The notes beneath the pieces were generated by a model that ran no database searches, was not told the DNA's origin, and saw only the letters and a program-made list of their open reading frames with translations. A program made the translations under genes and the position numbers. Of a DNA stretch of 60,343 nt, positions 8,059-16,574 are shown in pieces. Origin of the DNA: an uncultured Prevotella sp. (GTDB lineage: Bacteria > Bacteroidota > Bacteroidia > Bacteroidales > Bacteroidaceae); assembly GCA_946404405.1 (NCBI GenBank), contig CAMJDL010000016.1, positions 1-60,343 of the forward strand, given 5' to 3'. How positions within the stretch are numbered: the stretch's first letter is position 1; the number at the start of each line of letters is the position of its first letter.

Positions 8059-9049
8059 GCTTACTGTCTGTTTGCCATGACGGTTCTTCAAGTTTCTCTG
8101 GAACCACGTCTACATAAACTTGCTCCAAAGCTTCTCTCTTCATTTTTGAATCTGCTTTGGCATAGATTTCCGTTGTTCTTATGGATTCATGCCCCAGGAT
8201 ATCCTTTATGTAGTACAATTCACAACCAGCCTGTAACAGATGCATGGCTTTTGTATGTCTTATACAGTGAGGCGTCAGTCTTGCAGGAATAATATCAGGT
8301 CGTTGCAAATGAGCCATACCAGTGTACTTCTGTAATATATACGACACGCCAGCAGTTGTAAACTTGCCACCACGATTATTTCTGAAGAGTGGCCGATATA
8401 GGTTCTGCTGATTGTCTATAGAATAGTCTTTCATGTATGATTTCAGATGCGCTATTTGTGCATCAAGCAGAGGCACATTCCTTTTCTTTCTCCCCTTTCC
8501 TGTAATTACGACATGACATGGCGAAATGAAGTTTATGCAGCTTGGCGTAAGGTCTACGAGTTCCTGCACTCTTACAGCACTGTCATACAGGAAACAAAGC
8601 ATGGCGATGTCACGTCGGCCTTCTTTTGTTGAGGATGAGATTTGTGCTAATAGGAATCTCATGCCTTCTATTGAGATATAATTGATATGGGGCTTTTCAG
8701 CCTTCTTTACCTTTATTTCCAAGATAGACTGCCATTGGGCCATATTTACGACATCCTCATATGTCATAAACTTGGCAAAAGAATGTAATGCGGCCAGCCG
8801 CTGGTTCCGTGTTGCAGCCTTTATACCTCTGATGTTTTCTGTCTGGTTCAGGAAGTTCACAATCATATCCCTATTTATGTCTGAAGGTATTATTTCATGT
8901 GGCGATTTACCATTTCTTGAATAATATCTAAGAAATTGTGTAAAGGTGTCTCTATAGGACCTTATAGTATTTGCGCTTACCCCACGTTCTTCCATGAGAT
9001 AATCCTGGAAGAAGCGTGTAACATATTTTGCTATGCTATTGTTTTCCAT
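8027..9049 (-). CDS. tyrosine recombinase, third gene of RIT trio
   Basis: I chose the ATG at 9049, 14 bases inside the preceding recombinase gene, giving 340 aa; the longer reading to 9115 has a poor basic leader. The N-terminal SAM-like core-binding domain (about 1-115) begins YVTRFFQDYL. The catalytic domain shows R160, K185, H261-x-x-R264, H287 and Y296 in the usual contexts (YDSAVR, GKGRKKR, HCIRH, ILGHESIRTTEIYA). All residues needed for DNA cleavage and joining are present, so the enzyme is probably active. It acts with its two partners at the inverted ends. Confidence 0.92.
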   Translation of the reverse strand: MENNSIAKYVTRFFQDYLMEERGVSANTIRSYRDTFTQFLRYYSRNGKSPHEIIPSDINRDMIVNFLNQTENIRGIKAATRNQRLAALHSFAKFMTYEDVVNMAQWQSILEIKVKKAEKPHINYISIEGMRFLLAQISSSTKEGRRDIAMLCFLYDSAVRVQELVDLTPSCINFISPCHVVITGKGRKKRNVPLLDAQIAHLKSYMKDYSIDNQQNLYRPLFRNNRGGKFTTAGVSYILQKYTGMAHLQRPDIIPARLTPHCIRHTKAMHLLQAGCELYYIKDILGHESIRTTEIYAKADSKMKREALEQVYVDVVPEKLEEPSWQTDSKLMNWLKNLGK

Positions 9050-10031
9050 CGTTGATACTTTTAAAGATTTCTGACAATTGTTTTTCTTTCTGAATGATTT
9101 CCGGAAACGCCTCAAGCGTCATTCTAATATAATACTCCGTAGATGCTACATATGAGTGTCCTAGCATTGTTGAGAGAATTGGTAGGGCAGTGTATAGATT
9201 CATGCCACTGTCTGACATCTTCTTTAGCGAGTGTACTGCAAATGTATGTCTTAAGTCATGAATTCGCGGCCCAAATTGCCCTCCTTTGTAGATGATTCCG
9301 CTTTTCCTGATAACTTTGTGAAAGTATGTCAGTATTGAATCTGGTTGGCATTTTTTTCCTATCCCCGTGATGAAAAGAAATGCATCCGGGCTGTCAGTCC
9401 CTTCGATAGGGAGTTTATTGCGTTTTTGGCAATAAACATCAAGGACACAGAACATGCTGTCACATAAAGGCACGAGTCGCACATGCGAGTTCTTCGTATG
9501 AGTCAGTCTTATAGTCCTTTTACTCCAATCCACATCCTTATTTCTTATGTTCAAAGCCTCGCTAATTCTAATTCCTGTACTATAAAGGAGTCTCAATATG
9601 GTTGGAAATGAAAAGAGGTGTGTATTTGCTGATGCATGTTTACGCAAAGAGTCTGCTACCACAAATATTTTTTTCATTTCTTGGTGAGTGAACACATAAG
9701 GGACAAAGTCAGTCCTGAATGTACGGTTAGGTCTTGGAATGTAGCTAACGCAACCCATCTTACAGAGGAATCTACAGAAATCCCTCATTATAAGAGTCTT
9801 GCCGTAGGTCGTTATAGGCTTGTTCGAATTCTCAGACTTGCGCCAGCTACTTATTGTCTCTTCTGTGATGACCGGTTCCTTTATTCCCATGTGGTTAAAG
9901 AATACATCAAAACCCTTCAACTTGCCTTCTAGCTTTATCAGTGTTATCTCTTTTATGCCCATGTTTCTCTTGTGCTGCAGATACTCGTTTATATATGGGG
10001 CAAATACGCTTGTAAATTTCAGGTCAGACAT
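9036..10031 (-). CDS. tyrosine recombinase, second gene of RIT trio
   Basis: The start at 10031 is set by a strong Shine-Dalgarno AAGGAGGTG just upstream, unusual for Bacteroidales, and overlaps the first recombinase gene by 8 bases. The 331-aa protein has a core-binding N-terminal domain and catalytic residues R155 (TGIRISE), K180 (HTKNSH), H258-x-x-R261 (HDLRHTF), H292 (LGHSYV) and Y300 or Y301. The order and tight overlaps of the three genes suggest stoichiometric expression. The set of three different recombinases is the defining trait of RIT elements. Confidence 0.92.
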   Translation of the reverse strand: MSDLKFTSVFAPYINEYLQHKRNMGIKEITLIKLEGKLKGFDVFFNHMGIKEPVITEETISSWRKSENSNKPITTYGKTLIMRDFCRFLCKMGCVSYIPRPNRTFRTDFVPYVFTHQEMKKIFVVADSLRKHASANTHLFSFPTILRLLYSTGIRISEALNIRNKDVDWSKRTIRLTHTKNSHVRLVPLCDSMFCVLDVYCQKRNKLPIEGTDSPDAFLFITGIGKKCQPDSILTYFHKVIRKSGIIYKGGQFGPRIHDLRHTFAVHSLKKMSDSGMNLYTALPILSTMLGHSYVASTEYYIRMTLEAFPEIIQKEKQLSEIFKSINDGKQ

Positions 10032-11265
10032 AAAATTCACCTCCTTTCTGTTCGTAAAACGCCTCGTCAACAGGAGGGACTTCTAATGCGATTGTTTTCA
10101 AAAGGTCTGTGCTCACGCGAAGGTAAGACATCGTTGTTTCCGTTGAGTAATGTCCAAGGATATCAGATATGACAGGTAGACTTATTCCCTTACTCAGCAT
10201 GTTGGTTGCCAGAGAGTGTCTCATTGAATGGGCTCCAAAGTGTCGATCTCCTATTTTGATCTTGGAATCCCTGACAATCTTTTGGAAGCGTATTGTGATG
10301 CCAACACGACTGAATGGCCTATATGGTGACGTCAAAGCAACAAAAACGTATGGGTTGCTAATCTTTGGTCTCACATTCACAAGATAATTTACTAGAGCTT
10401 CACCGACATCATTAAGCAGTGGTAGTTCTATTTCTTTCCCCGTTTTGAACTGGGAAATGACAATCCTATTGTCTTGCCAGTCTATGTTGGCTAATTTCAG
10501 CATCCTGATGTCTGAGCTTCTCATGCCAAGCCTTGTTGCCAGCAGAAGCATGGCATAGTCCCTGATTCCTATTGGGTCAGTTTGGCATACAGATTCCTCG
10601 ATTACCTTGATTTCATCAGGCGTGTAAACTGATGGTACCTTTATCTCACCACGACGATTCCTATACCTAAGGATTTCTCCGAAGTCATCGTCTACGATTC
10701 CATTATCCTTGAAGAATCTGAAAGCCGATCTAAGGCTATATGAGAGATGTGCTTTATTTGTTGTCCTGTCAATAATCTCAGCCACAATGCTTTCTGTTAC
10801 ATCGTTGATATTTATTACACCTTTTATTTCTAGGCTTTTTACAAAGAGACTGAGTTGTCTGCGATGGCTTTCAATAGTATTCCTTTTCCATCTCATCCGT
10901 ATCGTTCCATCTTCGATGAATCTTTCACAAAGTTCTCCGATTTTCCCTTCTAAAGGAAATGGATTTTTCGGCTTGAGCCTATACGAAGATTTGATTCTGC
11001 CAGTTTCCATGAAATCACATAAAAGAAGAACTACCCTTCGGTGTTGGCGATAAGCAAAGGGGTTACCACATTCTTCCAGTTTAGACAAATATTCCATGCC
11101 TAAAGCTGGTGAAAAATCTGTCTGTCCTATTGAAGACATCTCTGTTCTTATTCCTCTTAAGAACAGTTTCTGAGTGCGTAGGATGCTTTCATCGGAATAG
11201 CCATGATTAGCCATGGCCACCTTACACCGATCAAATAATGCATCAATGTTTTCCGTTTTGTTCAT
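10024..11265 (-). CDS. tyrosine recombinase, first gene of RIT trio
   Basis: A 413-aa tyrosine recombinase with a longer N-terminal region than its two partners. Catalytic residues are R249 (LGMRSSDI), K274 (QFKTGKE), H346-x-x-R349 (HSMRHSLAT), H372 (ILGHYS) and Y381. It is the first gene of the minus-strand operon, and the DNA before it holds a 12-bp dyad that may control the whole trio. The second gene overlaps its 3' end. Confidence 0.93.
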   Translation of the reverse strand: MNKTENIDALFDRCKVAMANHGYSDESILRTQKLFLRGIRTEMSSIGQTDFSPALGMEYLSKLEECGNPFAYRQHRRVVLLLCDFMETGRIKSSYRLKPKNPFPLEGKIGELCERFIEDGTIRMRWKRNTIESHRRQLSLFVKSLEIKGVININDVTESIVAEIIDRTTNKAHLSYSLRSAFRFFKDNGIVDDDFGEILRYRNRRGEIKVPSVYTPDEIKVIEESVCQTDPIGIRDYAMLLLATRLGMRSSDIRMLKLANIDWQDNRIVISQFKTGKEIELPLLNDVGEALVNYLVNVRPKISNPYVFVALTSPYRPFSRVGITIRFQKIVRDSKIKIGDRHFGAHSMRHSLATNMLSKGISLPVISDILGHYSTETTMSYLRVSTDLLKTIALEVPPVDEAFYEQKGGEFYV

Positions 11266-11267
11266 AA

Positions 11268-11313
11268 AATCACGTTTTTGTTAATAATAGGGTCATACTT
11301 TAAAAACGTGATT
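11268..11313. promoter_or_regulatory. 12-bp operator-like dyad upstream of recombinase operon
   Basis: AATCACGTTTTT at 11268-11279 pairs perfectly with AAAAACGTGATT at 11302-11313. It lies immediately before the first recombinase ATG, so it is a candidate autoregulatory site or the footprint of an accessory recombination protein. No clear TAnnTTTG box was seen for the operon. Confidence 0.5.
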
Positions 11314-11373
11314 ATTCAGAAATGTTATCAAAAGCACTCCTCAATTTCAAAGAGTTAGAGCATTGGTATTCAG

Positions 11374-11409
11374 TGAACTTTTGATAACCTCCGACTTGGG
11401 ATAATACAT
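11374..11409 (-). repeat. RIT right terminal inverted repeat
   Basis: Perfect inverted copy of 7924-7959. A 21-base segment follows (11410-11430) that contains TTATCA...TGATAA, then ardA resumes at 11431. Confidence 0.9.
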
Positions 11410-11430
11410 CTTATCAAAACTTGTGATAAA

Positions 11431-11778
11431 ATGTATCAGGATTATGAGTGTTTCCCCAGTGCCTGGTATTCTGAAAGTGGTATCGATGAGGATACATTTG
11501 ACAGAATCATGGAATATGCCGATATGGATGATGATGACAGGGATGCCTTCGATGAGTTCTCAGAAGCATTCGGCAATGATTGCGTAGCCAGCTTCAAGGA
11601 GCGCTACATGGGCCAGTGGGATTCTGAGAAGGATTTCGCTGAGCACATCGTGGATGAGTGCTACAATCTCGATGACATGATGGGCCATCTGGCTTCATAC
11701 TTCGATTACGAGGCTTACGCGCGTGATCTCTTCATCGATGATTTCTATTTCTCAAATGGCTATGTGTTCAGAAGATAA
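11431..11778 (+). pseudogene. ardA: antirestriction protein ArdA, 3' fragment
   Basis: From the second ATGTAT copy the frame encodes the rest of ArdA: M-Y then QDYECFPSAWYSESG and a long acidic run (MDDDDRDAFDEFSEAFGND) that forms the DNA-mimic surface in this family. The fragment has 115 codons and could in principle be translated from its own ATG, which belongs to the junction hexamer. It has no obvious promoter other than sequences brought by the RIT element. Excision of 7930-11436 would rejoin it in frame with 7657-7929. Confidence 0.88.
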
Positions 11779-11880
11779 TCTGGACACAAGCCATACCCTC
11801 AGGGGAAAATCCCCATGAAACTTTAGGGATTTGGAAGCGCAGAATAGGAAAATTCATTTTCAAATCCCATGTATTCGCCC

Positions 11881-11888
11881 TATCTTTG
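11881..11888 (+). promoter_or_regulatory. -7 promoter box
   Basis: TATCTTTG followed by CA, about 53 bases before the ATG at 11941. Standard Bacteroidetes -7 element. Confidence 0.65.
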
Positions 11889-11940
11889 CACCGTGAACAA
11901 GAAATAAATGTCGAACCATTTAAATATAGGAGACAAAGAT

Positions 11941-12342
11941 ATGAAGACTATGAATAAGGTGATCGCAGCCATGATGATGTTGATGGCACTCACAACCACA
12001 ATGCCGGCAATGGCAGGTAATAAGAACAACCCACGCAACGACAGGAACGACAAGAAAACTACTGTTGTTGTAGTTAACAACCATAAGGGCGCATCGCACT
12101 TCGACAAGGTTGACAAAGCACTGTCGCACAACAATGCCCACAAAGGCAACGTCTATCGTCCTGACGTGAAGACTTGCACCATCAAGGTGAGCCGTCACGA
12201 GAATTACAAGAAGGTCGTTGCCAAGGCCGAGAATATGAAGGGCGTGATTGATGCCAAGTGGAATCCACGCACTCGCGAGGTAACGGTTATCTATGACGGC
12301 AAAGTGACTTCAGCCCGTAACATCAAGCACTTCATGGCATAA
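11941..12342 (+). CDS. exported protein with HMA-like C-terminal domain lacking CxxC
   Basis: I chose the ATG at 11941 because it begins a good signal peptide (MKTMNKVIAAMMMLMALTTT, then ending near AMA). The mature part is rich in Asn, Asp and Lys at first. The last 60 residues (CTIKVSRHENYKKVV...) have the beta-alpha-beta-beta-alpha-beta rhythm of heavy-metal-associated/ferredoxin-like domains, but the metal-binding CxxC is absent. A periplasmic binding or folding role is only a guess. It has its own promoter and terminator, so it is monocistronic. Confidence 0.7.
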   Translation: MKTMNKVIAAMMMLMALTTTMPAMAGNKNNPRNDRNDKKTTVVVVNNHKGASHFDKVDKALSHNNAHKGNVYRPDVKTCTIKVSRHENYKKVVAKAENMKGVIDAKWNPRTREVTVIYDGKVTSARNIKHFMA

Positions 12343-12373
12343 CTGTTTGCCATACTATATATATTTCCAAAAA

Positions 12374-12402
12374 GGCCCGGCTTGCTAAATGCAGGTCGGG
12401 TC
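12374..12402 (+). terminator. intrinsic terminator, GGCTTGC/GCAGGTC family
   Basis: GGCCCGG pairs with TCGGGTC around a TTGC-TAAAT-GCAGG loop, followed by a T-rich run. Three other terminators in the window have nearly the same loop. Confidence 0.75.
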
Positions 12403-12431
12403 TTTGATTTTGTATTATCTCGTTGAAATGT

Positions 12432-12947
12432 TTAGAGCTTTCCAGCTAGTTCAATCACTTTCTGCTTGGTTTCGTCAGTCTTCTGCTCGTCAATCTTGGC
12501 ACTGACGAAGCCCATGTTCTCAACTTTCCAGTAGTTGCAGATGTCACGGAACTCAGCTACTGCGCCATCATAGACGTTAGGCGAGTATGACGACATCAGC
12601 AGTGCCATCTTCTTCACCTTTGCAGGTGCATTCACACAGTACATGCGCTGGATAGGAAGCTGGATCTGGGCTGAGAGTGTAAAGTAGTAGATGGGGCCTG
12701 CCAATACCAGTGCCTCGGCTTCGGCCATTAGTGGGTACAGTTCCTGCATGTCATCCTTCTGGATGCAGGCACCGTTGCCTTTGTTATGGCAGTACTCGCA
12801 AGCCAGACAGCCTGCAATCTTCTTCTTTGCCACGTTCACCAGCGTTACTTCATGACCAGCTGCTTCAGCGGCCTTCTTGAACTCTTCCGCCATCCATGCG
12901 GTGTTACCGTTAGCTCTCGGAGAGCCTTGTAAAATCAGGACTTTCAT
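12432..12947 (-). CDS. flavodoxin-like NAD(P)H-dependent FMN reductase
   Basis: A 171-aa protein of the NADPH-dependent FMN reductase/flavodoxin-fold family. The FMN phosphate loop is GSPRANGNT (8-16). A four-cysteine-type cluster follows (CLACEYC then C near residue 65), which in iron-sulfur flavoproteins can hold a cluster. The GPIYYFTLSAQIQ segment lines the flavin. Such enzymes reduce quinones, nitro compounds or other small electron acceptors in the cytosol. It is transcribed divergently from the SDR gene, from a TATCTTTG box at 13002-12995. Confidence 0.88.
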   Translation of the reverse strand: MKVLILQGSPRANGNTAWMAEEFKKAAEAAGHEVTLVNVAKKKIAGCLACEYCHNKGNGACIQKDDMQELYPLMAEAEALVLAGPIYYFTLSAQIQLPIQRMYCVNAPAKVKKMALLMSSYSPNVYDGAVAEFRDICNYWKVENMGFVSAKIDEQKTDETKQKVIELAGKL

Positions 12948-12994
12948 AATCGTATTTGTTTAGTGGTATTGAAAAAATCGCTTAAATTATGTTG

Positions 12995-13032
12995 CAAAGA
13001 TAGTACTTTTCTAATTATTATTCGTACTTTTG
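12995..13032. promoter_or_regulatory. divergent promoter pair
   Basis: A minus-strand box TATCTTTG (13002-12995) serves the flavodoxin-like gene. A plus-strand box TACTTTTG (13025-13032) serves the SDR gene, 27 bases before its ATG at 13059. Confidence 0.6.
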
Positions 13033-13058
13033 CTGTTGATTTTGGGATTTATTTGCAT

Positions 13059-13775
13059 ATGCGAGAGAATAAAAGAGCAATAGTAATAGGTGCATCTTCG
13101 GGTATTGGCCTTGAAATAGCTAAACTGCTCGTCAAGGATGGCTGGCAGGTCGGTGTTGCTGCCAGACGTGTGGAACTGATGAAAGGAATTGGGGCTGTAG
13201 CCGTCGAACAGATAGATGTGACAGCAGATAATGCCACTGAGGGCTTACAACGACTCATCAGTAAGACTGGTGGTATGGACTTGTTTTTCTATGCCTCTGG
13301 CATCGGCAAGCAGAACCGTAAATTGCAGGAAGACATAGAACTGGCAACGCTTCAGACCAATGGTTTGGGCTTTACGCGAATGATTGGTGAGGCATACAGG
13401 TATTTTGCAGGGCAGGGTAGTGGTCACATTGCAGCCATCACGTCCATTGCCGGCACGAAAGGATTAGGCCCTGCACCTTCATATTCTGCCACGAAAGCCA
13501 TGCAGAACGTCTACTTACAGGCATTGGAACAACAAGCGCATGCTCGTGGACTGGACATTCGTTTCACGGACATCCGCCCAGGTTTCGTTGATACCGCTCT
13601 GCTAAGTGGCGATTTTCATTACCCTATGATGCTGAAGCCTGATAAGGTGGCTAAAGAGATTGTCTATGCTATCAATCATCGCCAGCATATTCGTGTCATC
13701 GACTGGCGCTACCGTATTCTTACTGCCGTCTGGCGTAGAATACCACGCTTCCTTTGGCGCAGATTCAAGCTGTGA
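13059..13775 (+). CDS. short-chain dehydrogenase/reductase
   Basis: The ATG at 13059 was chosen because the promoter box lies just upstream; the longer frame from 12963 would start before it. The 238-aa protein has the SDR cofactor motif GASSGIG near residue 11, the structural YASGIG block in place of NNAG, the catalytic serine in ITSIAG and Y-x-x-x-K in YSATK, then IRPGFVDT. Substrate is unknown. The C-terminus is unusually basic and aromatic (WRRIPRFLWRRFKL), perhaps a membrane-surface anchor. Confidence 0.9.
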   Translation: MRENKRAIVIGASSGIGLEIAKLLVKDGWQVGVAARRVELMKGIGAVAVEQIDVTADNATEGLQRLISKTGGMDLFFYASGIGKQNRKLQEDIELATLQTNGLGFTRMIGEAYRYFAGQGSGHIAAITSIAGTKGLGPAPSYSATKAMQNVYLQALEQQAHARGLDIRFTDIRPGFVDTALLSGDFHYPMMLKPDKVAKEIVYAINHRQHIRVIDWRYRILTAVWRRIPRFLWRRFKL

Positions 13776-13851
13776 TGTGATATACATCAAAAAGTGACGG
13801 GAAAACGTCATTAATCCATGAATACGGGCCTTTTTATCCCTTGTTTTGCCT

Positions 13852-13859
13852 TACCTTTG
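13852..13859 (+). promoter_or_regulatory. -7 promoter box
   Basis: TACCTTTG immediately before the 228-codon frame. The first in-frame ATG (13868) would be almost leaderless, so 13883 is the more likely start. Confidence 0.6.
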
Positions 13860-13882
13860 CCCCTGTTATGATAGTAGCCAAC

Positions 13883-14527
13883 ATGAATCTCCATGAGGTC
13901 TATGCTGACTTGATGGGGGAAATGAACAAGCTGAATTGGAAGCGTGATGCGCTTCTGAATAAGGCAGTGGGTGTGCTGAGAAAAAGTGAGGAATTCCCAG
14001 CCAGCGTGATGTATGACTATCAGATACAATCATCCAAGAACCAGTACATCATATATTTCTATCGCGAGCATCCCTTTGCTCCCGTCCTGTCAGGGTATTT
14101 GTGCCTAATGTTCGACGGCAACAAACGCTACATCATTAAGTGGACAGACAAAGGCATACCAGAGATTCTGATTCTGACAAGCCATTTCCTGCAGCGTTAT
14201 AAAGAACGGTTCCTGAAGCAGCCTGACTTGTCGGCTAACGAAGTGGCTGTGAGGTTCCTCTCGCGAAATCGGACGCTGAGAATTATGCCCATTGATGAGC
14301 GTATCAACAAACGCATTGAGGAATATGGTGAATATGCCGGTGAGGGTTTCCTGGCACAGGATGGTTTCTGCTTCAAATTGTCTGGTGAAGAGACGTTGGA
14401 CGGTGAGGATCCTATAAGAATTAGCTTTTTCACCACGTTTATGCCTCTGACTGAGATGTCTGACACGCAGCGTGAAGCTATCTTCAAGGAATTAATGAAA
14501 GATATTGATGAACTTGGTGCAAATTAG
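13883..14527 (+). CDS. hypothetical protein
   Basis: About 214 aa from the ATG at 13883 (MNLHEVYADLMGEM). The N-terminus is helical and the middle is beta-rich with aromatic residues (YIIYFYREHPFAPV, YIIKWTDKG); the later half contains LTSHFLQRYKERF and a glycine-containing segment. There is no signal peptide and I do not recognise the family. The TSHFLQRYKERF stretch resembles a small helical motif seen in some phage-linked proteins, but this is weak. It is followed after 38 bases by another unknown gene with its own promoter. Confidence 0.65.
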   Translation: MNLHEVYADLMGEMNKLNWKRDALLNKAVGVLRKSEEFPASVMYDYQIQSSKNQYIIYFYREHPFAPVLSGYLCLMFDGNKRYIIKWTDKGIPEILILTSHFLQRYKERFLKQPDLSANEVAVRFLSRNRTLRIMPIDERINKRIEEYGEYAGEGFLAQDGFCFKLSGEETLDGEDPIRISFFTTFMPLTEMSDTQREAIFKELMKDIDELGAN

Positions 14528-14565
14528 GCATATTTTTCGTACCTTTGCAAGCCAAAAAGAAGAAG

Positions 14566-14904
14566 ATGACACTACGTGAACTCATAAATTCCGTCGATTC
14601 TGAGCAGTATAGCGACAATCAGCTATACCAGAAACTCCGTGATATAAAGCCCGAGTACGGCTCCAGCAAGCATATCCAGGTCAAGGTAGTTGATGGCGAC
14701 ATCGCCATTACGAACCTTCATGTTGGCTCGCTGGGAGATATTCTCACTTATCCCATCGACGTTGCCCCTTATTTGAACATCTCCAAGATACAGCTGATGG
14801 ACGCTATCCTGAAAGAGCTATCCTCAGAGGGGTTCACAGAATCAGAAGCCTCTGATTTCTGGAGTGACTTTGATAATCTGCAGAAGGCAAAGATTATCAG
14901 ATAA
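14566..14904 (+). CDS. hypothetical 112-aa protein
   Basis: The ATG at 14566 lies 18 bases after a TACCTTTG box (14540-14547). The earlier in-frame TTG is inside that promoter, so it was rejected. The protein is soluble, with a central beta segment (IQVKVVDGDIAITNLHVG) and an acidic helical C-terminus. I cannot assign it to a family. It is followed by the DMT transporter 20 bases downstream and may be co-transcribed with it. Confidence 0.6.
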   Translation: MTLRELINSVDSEQYSDNQLYQKLRDIKPEYGSSKHIQVKVVDGDIAITNLHVGSLGDILTYPIDVAPYLNISKIQLMDAILKELSSEGFTESEASDFWSDFDNLQKAKIIR

Positions 14905-14924
14905 CACTAGCACTTTCACCTCTT

Positions 14925-15845
14925 ATGGAACAGTCTCGAATATCTATATTCCAAAGGCCTGTATGGGTGGTCGTATTTGCCCTGACTGCTGCAATAGCAT
15001 GGGGATGGGCATTCCCGCTCATCAAGGTAGGCTTCAATGCCTTTGAAATAATAACAGATATGACAGGAAGTAAGATGCTCTTTGCAGGCATCCGCTTTGC
15101 TGCAGCTGGTCTGATTGTTCTGTCTGTGGCCCGCAGCACTGGGCGTTCGTTCAAGACGAGTAAGATGATTGACTGGCGATTCATCCTTGCTTTTGCTCTG
15201 ATGAACACCACGTTCCATTATTTCTTCTTCTATGTCGGCATGTCGCATAGTGAAGGCTCACGAGCCGCTATCCTCAATTCGCTGAGCACATTCCTTGTGG
15301 TTTTGCTGGCCTGTGCCTGTTTCAAGAGCGACAGGCTGACTTCAAGGAAGATTCTCGGCTGTGCCGTCGGATTCAGCGGTATTTTGGCATTGAACCTTGG
15401 TGGAGCTGAAAGCGGACAATTCACGTGGCTGGGTGATGGTATGATAATCCTCAATGCCATCTGTTCTGCCATTGCTAACTTGATGACTCGTGGACTGAGC
15501 CGTCGGATAGATGTGTTTGTAGGAACAGGTTATAGTCTGACCATCGGAGGCTTGTTACTCATCATCCCTGGACTTCTTTTTGGTGGTACGCTGCCCAATG
15601 TCAATATGCTGGGCATCATCTGCCTGATTCTGCTTATCGCCATCTCTGCCATTGGATTTGCACTCTACAACAAACTGCTCAGCCTGAATCCTGTAGGCAA
15701 GGTTGCCATATATAATTCGCTGATTCCTATTGTAGGTGCTGTCACGTCGTGCCTCTGCCTTGGCGAGACGTTCCATTTGAAATATGCCCTTGCTGGAGGA
15801 CTTGCGGCCTTAGGAATCTTCATCATCAATAAAAGCAAGAACTGA
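14925..15845 (+). CDS. EamA/DMT-superfamily transporter
   Basis: A 306-aa inner-membrane protein with about ten hydrophobic segments arranged as two EamA repeats. Landmarks are AIAWGWAFPLIKVGF (first helix), SEGSRAAILNSLSTFLVV in the first half and GFALYNKLLSLNPVGKVAIY in the second. Members export or import small metabolites such as amino acids, purines or carboxylates. Nothing in the context names the substrate. It ends 3 bases before the oppositely oriented PHP gene. Confidence 0.92.
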   Translation: MEQSRISIFQRPVWVVVFALTAAIAWGWAFPLIKVGFNAFEIITDMTGSKMLFAGIRFAAAGLIVLSVARSTGRSFKTSKMIDWRFILAFALMNTTFHYFFFYVGMSHSEGSRAAILNSLSTFLVVLLACACFKSDRLTSRKILGCAVGFSGILALNLGGAESGQFTWLGDGMIILNAICSAIANLMTRGLSRRIDVFVGTGYSLTIGGLLLIIPGLLFGGTLPNVNMLGIICLILLIAISAIGFALYNKLLSLNPVGKVAIYNSLIPIVGAVTSCLCLGETFHLKYALAGGLAALGIFIINKSKN

Positions 15846-15848
15846 TAT

Positions 15849-16574
15849 TCAGACTTCACGATTAATGCCCAGATAGTCGAAGAACTTATCCGGCCAGTAG
15901 TTCATAATCAGCTCGTCGGGGAAGTCGGTTTCTGATAGGAGAGGGTAGAGCCGCTCGTAGTCTGCTATCTGGAATGTGATATGCGCGTCGCTGCCTAGAA
16001 TCGTGGGTACGTCATGCTTTTTGCAGAGGCGCAGCAGTTCCAGATTGTTGTCGCGTGCTACCGACTTCTTACGCTGTGGAGCCAGCGAGTGGTTGTTAAT
16101 CTCCAACAGCGTGTGCGCTTCCTTGGCTGCCAATACAAGTTTCTCGAAGTCCAGCTCTGCAGAGCCGTCGCCAGGATGACTGATGATGTGCATTTTGGGG
16201 TGCTTGATGACGTTAATCATACCCTGCGTGTTCTCCTCCTTCGTGCCACCCTGATACCATGCGCCATGAATGCCTGCAATCTTCAGGTCGAGATAGTCGA
16301 TATAGTCCTCCGTCAGGTCAAGGGTGCCATGACAGTCCAGGATGTTCATCTCACAGCCCATCAGCAGACGGATGCCGTACATCTAGCGAGGTACAACGAA
16401 CATGTTCTTGAAATACAGTTGTGGACATGTGCCTGGAACCTTTGGCCCATGTTCCGTAATACCCAACACCTCCAAGCCCTTGTCGGCTGCGGCCTTCGCC
16501 ATTTCCTGCAGACTGCTATAGGCATGACCTGATGCTACCGTATGCGTATGTGCGTCGATTAATATTTTTCTCAT
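15849..16574 (-). pseudogene. YcdX-like PHP-domain phosphatase with internal amber codon
   Basis: The minus-strand frame encodes a PHP-domain metallo-phosphatase of the YcdX type: DAHTHTVASGHAYS (metal ligands), ITEHGP, then after the stop GCEMNILDCHGTLDL, HPGDG, EINNHS and GSDAHI. All motif groups are intact. The codon at 16385-16383 is TAG, in the position where relatives have Glu in I-P-R-E, so one G-to-T change in GAG would explain it. An ATG follows the stop directly, so the two halves might be made separately. Start at 16574 because the promoter box TACCTTTG is at 16600-16593. It is either a nonsense mutant or a sequencing error. Confidence 0.85.

Larger units (their letters stand above)
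7924..11436. mobile_element. recombinase-in-trio (RIT) element inserted in ardA
   Basis: Three overlapping tyrosine recombinase genes on the minus strand are flanked by perfect 36-bp inverted repeats (7924-7959 and 11374-11409). The hexamer ATGTAT sits at both junctions with ardA (7924-7929 and 11431-11436), so the inserted unit is 3507 bp. Four copies of TTATCAAAA, in either orientation, lie at the ends (7946, 11325, 11379, 11411) and are likely recombinase sites. I recall RIT elements as this gene trio with inverted ends. No cargo gene is present. Confidence 0.88.

Noticed and set aside
8027..11265. Ordinary prophage or ICE integrase
   Set aside because: Three overlapping recombinases with perfect inverted ends inside ardA fit a RIT element better than an integrase at an attachment site.
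16383..16385. Stop-codon reassignment (TAG read as an amino acid)
   Set aside because: Only one such event is visible; other genes in the window keep normal stops, so a point mutation or error is simpler.
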